A stretch of DNA of 64,000 nucleotides from Protonemura montana. Lineage: Eukaryota; Arthropoda; Insecta; Plecoptera; Nemouridae. Location of the stretch: the NCBI GenBank assembly GCA_947568835.1, contig OX387603.1, positions 5,244,701 to 5,308,700 of the forward strand, in the 5' to 3' direction. Positions 22,674-32,612 of this stretch are shown in pieces. The stretch's first letter is position 1. Every line of letters starts with the position of its first letter. A program made the position numbers and the translations under genes. The notes under the pieces are model-generated. The model was not told the DNA's origin and did no database searches. It worked only from the letters and a program-made list of their open reading frames with translations.

Positions 22674-24340
22674 TTGTGCTAAGGATAAATCAAGTAGACA
22701 TGAGTGTAAAAACCATCACAAACTGTTGGTTAATGGTTTTAATAATATTACAGTAAACTGTACCATATTTTGTTGGGTATTTTGAAGTCTTGAAGATGAG
22801 CATCTCACTGTATTACCTTGCTGCACCGTCAATATTAGAGATCTCATCTCCTCATCGTCTTACAAAAGTCGATTTATTTTAATTCTAGGTATCATCTTGC
22901 CGTGAGCGACGCCTTGAGGTCCGTTGGCGTCGCGACGCGAGCGTCCGAGCGACGACGCCGAAAGCCGCCATCTTGGCGTCGCTATCTCCGCCAGACAGAG
23001 ATTGCGTCTGACAGCCTCAAGGGGGTTAGGGGTGGGGGGGGTGGGGGGGGGGGGGGCGTTTATCAAGGGATTGGCGGCGCGAGGACGAGATGAGATTCTC
23101 AGGGCGATCGCCGGCCGAGTTGTGATAACGGGCTGGTGGTTGACGGTGCAGATGCTTAAATTGTGTGGGGGCCGACAATTGGAAGAAGATTTGTATGAGC
23201 TTGCTAGTTCAAGATTACTTCATTATGGTGAATTTGTTTGGTTATGTATGCGGAAATCTAGAGTCTATATGCAACTAAGAAAGATGGTTGGTTTGCTTGT
23301 TTGGAGCTGTACCCACTAACAACTAAAGACAATCTGAGTAAGCCATGTCATAAGGAGGCCAAAATATTACTGAATTAATTATTATATGCTTTGAGTTTGC
23401 AATTGTACATGCTTCGCACTTCTCTTAGATTCAATGGAATGGTAGTGATATTATCCAGGACGCCAGTTATGTTAGTTGTTCTTAACAACAGTTCACTTTT
23501 TGCATTTGTGCATCAAACGAATTAGCAATCGTGTCAGATATTTAAAAAAATGTTAATTAGCAATTCGTGGCCAATCCGCCTTTCAAGTTTAGCTTTAAAA
23601 CTAAAACTTTTCGATATTTCAATGGTTACAGTGTACAATAGTAAAGTGAGGAAATTCTAAACCGTTAATAAGTTATTTAAAAACTACATTTAAAAGAAAA
23701 GAAAATGAAGAGAAAACAGGGAAGTGAAAACGATGCAGCCTGCGTTGATATTTTAAACGTCTTACCTCCACTGATATCCACTCCAAATTGTCCCCGAATG
23801 TAGTAGAACATATCTCCACGTTATGTCCATGGTGTCCTCACAAAAACCGGCGGCTCCATTGCATCGAAACCCGCGGATAACTTTTGGTGTATTGACCATG
23901 AAACACAGAACAAGCTTGACGCTTTAAAAAATACCACAACATTCGACGATCCTCTCACCCATCACGCGTTCGCTTAGCCAACAAAAGTATTTCAAATAAT
24001 TTTACTTTTAGACTTATTCTATCTTCATGATGACAGTCTTGTTTATGGAGGTACAGAAATCACAGACTTCTCGTGTACAACACATGCTTGCTCGGTCCTG
24101 GTCAGAGGTAATCACCGATCACATTGCCGTGTCTGTTAATCATATTTTATTTTACGAGCCTGACCTAATAAAACGAAACGGTTGCAACACATAATGAATC
24201 GTGGAATGGAAAGGAAGAAATACGGCATCTCGATGGACTACGCCCAAACTTGATGGTCCGTGCATCATGCTCGGGGGGAAACAATGGCAAGGTCACCACT
24301 TATTACACCTCTGTCGCCCATTTCGGCGAGAGAAGTCACG
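22674..24340. other. Intergenic, no gene seen
   Basis: GC-rich at 22900-23100, including a G-rich tract at about 23034-23056; otherwise AT-rich. Open frames here are low-complexity products. Nothing else is recognised. Confidence 0.35.
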
Positions 24341-24346
24341 ACGAGG

Positions 24347-24352
24347 TATAAG
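24347..24352 (+). promoter_or_regulatory. TATA box of the EF-hand gene
   Basis: TATAAG lies 59 bases before the ATG at 24406, placing the expected transcription start near 24375-24380 and leaving a very short 5' UTR. The spacing fits a TATA-dependent, probably tissue- or stage-specific promoter. Confidence 0.55.
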
Positions 24353-24405
24353 AGTCTGAATCACTAGCCGTCTTCCTGCAGAAGACGTCCGGTAAGCTAA
24401 TCATC

Positions 24406-24499
24406 ATGAAGGCGACGTGGTTCGGTATTTCGTTGACGTCTACTCTGATGGTCCTCCGGCTCGTGGCGACAATGCCACAGTATCCAGATTACGCTCCGG
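24406..24499 (+). CDS. EF-hand gene exon 1 (signal peptide)
   Basis: Residues 1-31 plus one base. It starts MKATWFGISL, giving a basic n-region and a hydrophobic core. Donor G|GTGAGA. Confidence 0.78.
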
Positions 24500-24936
24500 G
24501 TGAGATTACCACTGATTTAGTCTGTTGTTTTATCGGTTTATGAGCACTCTAGTAAGCTACTTCGGGAATAATTGCAAGTACGAGAACCGAATTTCAGTGT
24601 CTTTCTTCTGTTTGCTTTTCAGCGGCGAACGCCATCGACTGGAAGCCACTGGTTACGTTACTCGCGCCAATCGTCTTGGGAGCTGTCAAAAAATTAGGTT
24701 TCCTCCGCTCCCTCGGCAAGGACAACTCTCCCAGCATGACCAACGAAGAGTTTGTGGCCTTCGCGGACACAGATGGCGACGGCAAGTTGTCACTGGCAGA
24801 GCTGATAGCCAAGATGGAGGAATCTGGCGCCGAGTTGCCCAGCAGAGCTGAGGAACTTTACGCGCCGTTCATGGATACTGTCCTCAATGATGATGATGTA
24901 AGCCTGCTGTTAAGGGAGATGGACTCTGAAATGTGA
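24406..24936 (+). CDS. Small secreted single-EF-hand protein, two exons
   Basis: Exons 24406-24499 and 24623-24936 (intron of 123 bp, phase 1) join to 135 residues. Residues 1-22 form a hydrophobic signal peptide. A proline/tyrosine-rich start (MPQYPDYAPG) and a hydrophobic helix (about 40-60) follow. Residues 80-91 are a textbook calcium loop, DTDGDGKLSLAE, with ligands at positions 1, 3, 5, 7, 9 and 12. The C-terminal third is acidic, with a DDD and a final DSEM. No second complete EF loop is visible, so it may pair with another chain or with a degenerate site near 65-78. A TATA box precedes it and ATTAAA follows at about 24955. A role in extracellular calcium binding is inferred; I cannot name an orthologue. 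Confidence 0.8.
24623..24936 (+). CDS. EF-hand gene exon 2 (calcium-binding domain)
   Basis: Residues 32-135, acceptor TTGCTTTTCAG, stop TGA 24934-24936. It holds the full EF-hand loop and the acidic tail. Confidence 0.82.
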
Positions 24937-25535
24937 ATTATAGAGAAACGACCAATTAAACCTAACGTTGGTGATATTGATTTTTAGGTGAGGTATTAAG
25001 GTATCGCAAACAAGCGGGTCGTTTAACTCCTGATTAAATAATTTAACCAAATACTGTATAAAATGTTTAATTATGTTTACCAAATATTTGTCTCCAAAAC
25101 TGGCTGTAAGTGTAGCTTTGGTCTTTCATATGAATCGCAGTACGATGACGGTACAGACGCAACCTGAAGGGGAACCATAAAGTTTCAAAAAATAGATTTT
25201 CGTGTAAATCTCAAAGGATATTGCGTGGAGGGGGACGCCACGGTTGACAGTATGACGCGAGGCGTTCACAATTCAAGACGCCACCGAAAGAGTGCGCCGC
25301 GAAACTAGTTGCGAACAAAGCCGGCGACGCCAGCGCTCGCAGCGGAGATAAGGACAAGTCTTTGTGCGTCGTCGCGCGCCGGATGCGATGCCGGAGATGA
25401 AATTCTCTCGCAGCTCCGCGCGGCTGCTAATTTCCGGTCTTGCCCCGCTCGTCATAGAAACACGTTGGCATGGCAACAAGACGCCGTCGTGGCTCGGGAC
25501 GTGAGCGTCCTGAATCGTCTCCCGATTCGCACCCT
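24937..25535. other. EF-hand gene 3' flank
   Basis: ATTAAA polyadenylation-like words occur at about 24955 and 25033. From 25260 the sequence is GC-rich and runs into a tandem-repeat block. No further gene is seen. Confidence 0.4.
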
Positions 25536-25765
25536 GTCGCCTCTGTGCTGGACATTTCGTGACAGGGTGCTTGTTTCGCTCCACGCAAAGGAGCGGACAC
25601 TCGCCGTCGCCTCTGTGCTGGACATTCCGTGACAGGGTGCTTGATTCACTACACACAAAGGAGCGGACACTCGCCATCGCCTCTGTGCTGGACATTCCGT
25701 GACAGGGTGCTTTTTTTACTCCACTCAAAGAACCGGACACTCGCCGTCGCCTCTGTGCTGGACAG
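25536..25765 (-). repeat. 70-bp tandem repeat, block A
   Basis: Three full units and a partial one, minus orientation, with exact 70-bp spacing of CTCTGTGCTGGACATT words (about 25541, 25611, 25681, 25751). Each unit (read on the minus strand) has GGAATGTCCAGCACAGAGGC and the hairpin CGCTCC-TTTGCGT-GGAGCG. Confidence 0.9.
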
Positions 25766-27198
25766 CTAACCTTCGATTCAAATAAGATATGTCTATATTG
25801 TCATCGTATTGAAAATGAATGTTTTTACAAAGTTAAAAAGTAAGTCTGGAGGTTTCTTAGCACGAAGATAGCGAGGATCGAAACTATGGGCACAGAATCA
25901 CCCCCCCCCCCCCCGCTCCCTTCACAACCACTCCTCTTTTCCTTCAAAATGCAATAATTACCATTTTGTAAGTTTATTTGTCCGTCAAACACGACCGATC
26001 GCTTAAATATAACGCTAGTACCCTTGCCTTTCTGACATCACTCACAGTGGAGCGAATCCAGCCACGGTTCAGGCGTCTTGCGTCGAACAATGCGTTATCC
26101 TTTCCCGAAGGAAGGGGTGAGCCTTGCGATACAATGATGGCGATGATGGAGTTTATGAAATGCCACGCACTTGGATTTCAGATTTGAGTTACCGACGGCA
26201 ACGCGAGAGAGACACATCTATTTCATACTGTTCGTCGAATCTGTTGTGCGATTTTTACTTTAGTGCAACGCCGTGCTGTGGTAACCAGTGCCGTTCTGCT
26301 AACAAGTCGACTGACTTATTAGTTATAAAATTAATTTAAAGACTTAACTTTCTTTACTCATTTTAAACCGTAAAAGTCTTCTGATTTTAGGATTTTCTTT
26401 AAAATAGACATCGATTTAAAACAAAACGAGCAAACTGTGCTGCCATACCCTTTCGGCACTTCTGTTCACATCAAACTTAGAGCCAAGAAGAAAAATTTGA
26501 GTTGTTTTCTTAACTTTGATGAAGTTTTATCAAAATCTTACGAACGTTTTAAAAACTTCAGTCTCGAACTAGACAGAACCGTAATTTTTTCCAAAGTATA
26601 ATGCAAAAAATAAATGCATATGCATCACCAAATCAAGGCCATCTTAAACTCCCCCATGCTCTCATGAGGTCCCACGTGACTATCGGGGATTAACTGACAT
26701 CGTCCCTCTCATCGATTTGACATTGACACACAAATGACAGCAAACAAAAGTCAAGTCATTGTTCCAATACGATCACAGAGCTTATGAAAACAATCTGCCT
26801 AATCCTAATACACTTATGCTAAATACCAGACTAAACACAGCCATCCCCTTGTGCAAGCTGGCGTGGACGCCCCTGGCACCCTGGACCCAGCCCTATGCGT
26901 AGGGTGTGAGGGAAAGGGGGGTAAGTCGCGTGGGATTCAGGACCGAGGGGTTAATCAATCATTAGGGGTGGGTTACGCCTCGTTAGGGCCGGCTCGGGCG
27001 AGGGACACACAACACCCCGTAGGCCAAACGGAGTTGTAACCCTTTATATTACCTAGCTTTAGAGCGTCAAGTATGCATTGCCCAGAAGTCGTAATCGCAG
27101 CTTGTTTCACTCCGTAAGGGGGAGAAGGACTCTTGCATCGATCGATATTCGTTGGAATAGCAATGAAACCGATTATTTGGCATAATCGAGAGAAACAA
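25766..27198. other. Intergenic, no gene seen
   Basis: A C run near 25902-25914 and a GC-rich segment at 26850-27040. Neither matches a family I recognise. Confidence 0.35.
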
Positions 27199-27318
27199 AA
27201 TGTCCAGCACAGAGACGATGGCGAGTGTCCGCTTCTTTGCGGGGAGCGAAACTAGCACCCTGTCACGGAATGTCCAGCACAGAGGCGACGGCGAGTGTCC
27301 GCTTCTTTGCAGAGAGTG
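27199..27318 (+). repeat. 70-bp tandem repeat, block B
   Basis: About 1.7 units, plus orientation. AATGTCCAGCACAGAG occurs at 27199 and 27269, 70 bases apart. The hairpin is degraded in this copy (GGGGAGCG and AGAGAGTG variants). Confidence 0.85.
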
Positions 27319-28132
27319 GAAAAAAGCAGTACGATTGTGATAAGTCATGTCTTTCTGGTTTTGTCATAAATATGATGGGGTTCTATTTACCAATGACCTT
27401 CACTTCAAAGAACATCTGACAGTGCCTTCGTGAGACCAACAAGCAGATCAATTCGATGCTAAAATAAATTGAAAATTGCATCTGTTCTGTCAACAGGCTT
27501 ATTGACTTTCTGTGGTGTAAAACCAATTTTAATTTAACACAGCAAATTTGAAATTCAAATCATATTCAATATTTTAACGAAAGTATATCGAGTTTCCATT
27601 TCGGCGTTGAATCAAATATCGTGTGAATCAAAGTTTGGTACACAGACTCATGCATGTTGATCAAAGCTAAACGTTTTTCAATGTGGCGCGTGGTTTATAT
27701 TCATATCATACATACTCACTTGACAATGCTAGTGTTCAACCATTTGTGAAAGAGTTGACTTGCAGTGTGAGCATTGTCGGCGGCGTCCCTCAATGGAGTG
27801 AAATGGCCCAAACGTGGCCGGCACAATACGCTCCTGTCCCGTGGACTCCCTTTCAGTGTGCCTGTATGTTGAACATGTTATAATATTAACACCCTCGGAA
27901 ATGTGCCCGATGCTCTGGACAATGTCAGACCTAAATGAAGTTTGCCGGACAATGTAAATGTAGTTTTGAAAAATTTAAATTGCACGGTGAAATGTATTTG
28001 TATCAAGCTGCTACAATCTCACTCTTTTGAGATCGATGTAGGTTTTTCTCTGTCAAATGATTTTGTGTGAACACTCGTTTGTTTTTAAGGTTTTTAGATG
28101 CATGTCAACTTTATCTAACCTAAGCGCTAGTT

Positions 28133-28175
28133 TTGACAAAAACTATTTGAGCTGGGTTTCGATTGCTAAGTGAAC
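28133..28175 (+). repeat. Diverged arm of the palindromic MITE family
   Basis: Resembles one arm of the element at 22494: ACTATTTGAGCTGGGTTT and ATTGCTAAGTGAA against ACTATTTGAACTGGGTTT and AATGCTAAGTAAA. The opposite arm is not found nearby. Confidence 0.6.
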
Positions 28176-29930
28176 AACGACTTAATTTCTCGTTTGTTTC
28201 TCTTATACGTTGATGAGAGATCGTCGCTTAAGTCCGCTCTTTTGCTAAAAAAGAATCCATCCTTTTCGGTTATCCCTAAAAAATTTTAATCTATTTCGCA
28301 TAAAATTTTTCAATGTGTATTTTCCAGACGGTAACTGGAAACTGCCGAAAAACAGAGGCGATATTTGTTTTAAAAGATCAAAGGGATGTTCGGTTAGATC
28401 TTTGTATCTTTGGGAAAATGATGGGAAAATGGACACAATTATGAAGCATGCAAGTGTCCAAACGCCTCTCTTTCTCTCTGGGAGTTAGAGCGTATAGGAT
28501 TTCATTACATACACTTCAATGCAAGTTTACTGAAGCTAACACTAACCATATGTTGTCGATCAAAGCTCATAAATGCATTAATTCAAAAAGAGGGTGGCGA
28601 TGAATTTTATATTCATCAAGTATCAAAAATAATAAATATCTTTATCGTACAGGGCGGCGAGGGTGAATGGTGTGAACGGATATCCCAGTTACCAGTTAGA
28701 ACTACCCTCCGAAATGCACCTCGTCCCCATCCCCATCCCCTACCCCCGTCCTCTAGAAGGCTATCATCCCGTGAGCCCGTAATTTGTGGGTGGAATTATC
28801 TAAACATCAAACACCCTGGTTGATATAATCCCGGGCCGATCGGCTCCCTAGATTTAGGGGATGAAACTCACCCTCCACCCCTTGGCGGCGTACCCCCCCC
28901 TCACTAGTTCCATGTATAGTACTTCTCATTTTGCAGCGCTAGATCTGTATGAGGCGAGCAACCACACCTGTATTGCGATCTCTTCAAAATTAATCTAGAT
29001 TTGTCGAACCGTGAATTAAACTGCCTGTTATTTTCGCTTGATTGGGAAAACCAGTAAAAATGTATGGTATTAAATCGATTTCTTGAAGTTTAAATTTTAA
29101 ATTTTTTCATACTTACCTATTACTTATATTTACCTATTTTCATATTTCAGAAATAAGTTCCCTGTTGAGTACGAAAAGTAAAAAACATTCTCTCAGTGAA
29201 ACTAAATCAAATGGAATGCGAATTTAGGTTGCGAACGCACAACATGATTAATACAAATAAAAATCATTTCTAGATTCACAAGCATGCTATTGGTCCCTGA
29301 ACTAAATTATTGACGTCTTTTTGAAACAAGGTAATAAAAAAAAACGAATTGTGCATGACGCGGCCACCCACCCATCACCAGACTCCCCGTGGTGTTGCTC
29401 AACCTTAGTGACCTTGATCTGACAGACAGTTCTAAACCCTCTGCAAATCAGACTCCCAGATCGATCCAGTCTGAGCCCCGAGCGATCAGCCAGGGCTGAA
29501 ATACTTTATCATCGTCTTAACTTCACTCGACGTTATCGCATGCGCAGAATGCAGTGCGCATAACTTAAATGCAACCATTACAAGTCAAATGTGCAACGAC
29601 ATAGATTGCACGACGCCGTTGAGTAATTCCTTGCCCAGATGCACGTGCAAAAATGACACAACGTCCAAGTCATACTGAATTCAGACAAAAAGTTAATCTG
29701 GCTGATTTTTCTTAGAGCTTTTCAAAAATAAGCTCGTAAACGACGAGTGCTGATGATAAAACGCCGGGAAACGTCTTAGAAATCTCTCGTCTTACGGGGA
29801 ATCAACGTTAAAACTTTCTGCAAACGAGATTATCTCGACGGAGAATTGGTTGCGACTTGTGCCTCTTTTGCCGGGAGGTTTGCCGAGTCAGGGGTGGGAC
29901 GACGGCGTCAGAGGGTGTCGTCTATCATAG

Positions 29931-30047
29931 CCACGTGCCGGCCACGTGCGATTCTCACGCACAAATAGCGGATTAAGTGCGTACAGAGTGCGTGGACGCG
30001 TGCGCTCTGACGTCACGTGTGGTGCGTGCTAATGTGCGTGGACTGCC
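29931..30047. promoter_or_regulatory. Cluster of E-box, CRE and GCGTG motifs
   Basis: CACGTG at 29932-29937 and 29943-29948, overlapping TGACGTCA and CACGTG at 30008-30019, and several GCGTG words between 29990 and 30045. Such words are bound by bHLH, bHLH-PAS and bZIP factors. Their density in 117 bases is higher than in the neighbouring AT-rich DNA. Regulatory use is inferred. Confidence 0.35.
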
Positions 30048-30936
30048 TGATGGTAGGGTGGGCGGGGGATGTCTTCGGGCTGGCCGCTACGAATGAAAGT
30101 AAAATGGATTATATTTTATGCAAATAGCTACATCAAGTGTGCTCTTATGGAACTTTGTGGGACTTCGATACATTACATTGTATTGTTCACTTTTCACAAG
30201 GTGTTCACTAAAAAGCTGAAGTAAAACGTGTAAGAATGGCGATGGTATCAACTTTAGAACCATTTTTTAGACATTTTTAGAAAATTTTCATTTTCAAACG
30301 CAATTTGATTGTTACAAAAAAAATATTTCTGCATGCTCGTAAAATATGAATATCGCCAAAGTGGCTAAAACAGTTTTTTCAAACGTAGGCAAGTCCTACA
30401 TTTAGGGCACCGCAGATCTGCAATCTGACATTGGATGTCATGAACCATTGATGTCACTGAGTCATTTTGAGCCTAGTTTACAAACTTATATTACAAGCCA
30501 ATAAATTAAATTTGTAACACGCAACAACTTATAGCGAAACGCGTACACGGGGATAACATTTCAGCGAGTGCGGCGCAAGAGTAGAGGTGGCCGGTGGTGA
30601 TTGTCTAGTCATTTCGGCAGCTGCGACGAGGGCAGCATTCAAGACCGAATCGCCACGCGGCGGCTGCCAGCAATCTCCGTGGGACAGGCGTGCCCCTGAA
30701 TACATCATAGTGGGCAGTGGGCCGATTGTGTTACTGTTATGTGCACTTTTTGGGGTCACCATTCATATTTTGTGTCATAAATTCGGTCTTATTCAAAGAG
30801 AGAAACATTTATGGCTGACAAAATGTGGTTTCAGATTCGCACAGTGCTATGGTGTGAACACCAGATTAAGAAACTAAAGGAAATAATACAGATAAGCGAT
30901 TTTTTTTAATACCTCGACATTTCCAATGTGAGTTTC

Positions 30937-31628
30937 TCGCAAAGGAGCGGACACTCGTCATCGCCTCTGTGCTGGACATTCCGTGACAGGGCGCTTGTTT
31001 CGCTCCACGCAAAGGAGCGGACACTCGTCGTCGCCTCTGTGCTGGACATTCCGTGACAGGGTGCTTGTTTCGCTCCACGCAAAGGAGCGGACACTCGTCG
31101 TCGCCTCTGCGCTGGACATTCCGTGACAGGGCGCTTGTTTCGCTCCACGCAAAGAAGCGGACACTTGCCGTCGCCTCTGTGCTGGACATTCTGTGACAGG
31201 GTGCTTGTTTCGCTCCACGCAAAGATGCGGACACTCGCCGTCGCCTCTATGCTGGACATTCCGTGACAGGGTGCTTGTTTCGCTCCACGCAAAGGAGCGG
31301 ACACTCGCCGTCGCCTCTGTGCTGGACATTCCGTGACAGGGTGCTTGTTTCGCTCCACGCAAAGAAGCGGAGACTCGCCGTCGCCTTTATGCTGAACATT
31401 CCGTGACAGGGTGCTTGTTTCGCTCCACGCAAAGGAGCGGACACTCGCCTTTCGCCTCTGTGCTGGACATTCCGTGGCAGGGTGCTTGTTTCGCTCCACG
31501 CAAAGGAGCGGACACCGTCTCCTCTGTGCTGGACATTCCGTGACAGGGTGCTTTTTTCACTCCACGCAAAGAAGCGGACACTCGCCGTCGCCTCTGTGCT
31601 GGACATTCCGTCACAGAGTGCTTGTTTC
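30937..31628 (-). repeat. 70-bp tandem repeat, block C (largest, about 10 units)
   Basis: Ten GCTGGACATT-type words at near-constant 70-bp steps from 30971 to 31599, minus orientation. Neighbouring units differ by a few substitutions and small indels. The minus strand stays open in all three frames (up to 197 codons), because the unit lacks stops in those frames and shifts frame by one base each period. Confidence 0.92.
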
Positions 31629-32485
31629 CTAAATTTTATTTTCGCAAGTTTTTCTCACAATTGCATCAAACATTTGATGACACCGAAATTCTGGGCTCAA
31701 ACCTCGTACCTACAATACACAGCATCATCAACAAGCTCTCACGTATCTCTTACCAACAATGAACCCTTAAAAAATAATACCGCATTGTAACTCGTGCAAA
31801 AAAAAACCCCCGCCCGGGGTAGATAACGCGTTTTGTAGTGGGTAATATCAACTGCCATATCAAGTGACTGGCACTGAATTAGCAGCGTATTGTGTGTTAG
31901 ATCAGACCACACATCGAAGCATTGTCTTCAAGGTAACCCGACCTCCTGGCATCCCCCTTCGCGTCGAAGTCGCGCTCTCGGCGTCCGCTCCCATTGACGA
32001 GCGGGACATGGCGCGTGGCTGGTTTAGATTTGTTGGTTTGATTTGTGGTGCGTTTCAAGGGACAATTCACTGTTATATAAATCTTATAAATAATAATTTG
32101 TGTTTTTCTTAAATTGATATCATACATAAAGATATTAATACGACACAGTATTAACAACATTACAACAATATTTACAACAGTAGCCAAAATATGCTCCATC
32201 GTCATTTTTGAAATTATTTTTGAAATTATAAGGAAGTGCACCTTAATAAGCATAACACTTTACCAAATATTTGAAAAGACCAGCAGAAACGAATGCCTAC
32301 CGGTATGACATGATACCATTGGTCATAAAAAGTAAAAGTGGCTAGAATTGAAAATTTATGTGAAAGCATATTTATTAGTAAATATATTTTTTTGTCTGTG
32401 GACGTATAGTTATATAAAAAAGATAATGTTCCAATTTAATGTTTAGAATATATATATTGCAATCTATGCTACCTGCATATACGAT
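31629..32485. other. Intergenic between repeat block C and the LINE
   Basis: AT-rich; a short direct repeat (GAAATTATTTTTGAAATTAT) near 32208. No gene seen. Confidence 0.4.
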
Positions 32486-32510
32486 GTTTGTTTGTTTGTT
32501 TATTGTTTAT
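32486..32510 (-). repeat. LINE 3' terminal AAAC repeats
   Basis: GTTTGTTTGTTTGTTTATTG on the plus strand, i.e. AAAC units at the 3' end of the minus-strand LINE. They mark the boundary recognised during target-primed reverse transcription. Confidence 0.7.
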
Positions 32511-32612
32511 TTTCCATTGTAAAAAATGATTACATGCCATGATCGTTGTCACATAAAACAGTAAAAACAGGCTTTGGAAATTGTCAATTGCTAATTAAAA
32601 TTTGTACATTGA

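Larger units (their letters stand above)
27319..30936. other. Intergenic with one MITE fragment and a CACGTG/GCGTG cluster
   Basis: A diverged single arm of the 22494 MITE family is at 28133-28175 (CTATTTGAGCTGGGTTT...). C-rich sequence at 28720-28750. A bHLH-type motif cluster at 29931-30047 is listed separately. No gene is supported. Confidence 0.4.

Noticed and set aside
22924-23319. 131-codon frame on the plus strand
   Set aside because: It crosses a G-rich tract and shows overlapping open frames on both strands, so it is compositional. No splice or domain support.
30906-31499. Repeat-rich 'protein' of 197 residues (and relatives at 41592-42200 and 46304-46897)
   Set aside because: Produced by the 70-bp tandem repeat, which is open in several frames. 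The same DNA reads open in overlapping frames, and units vary without regard to codons.
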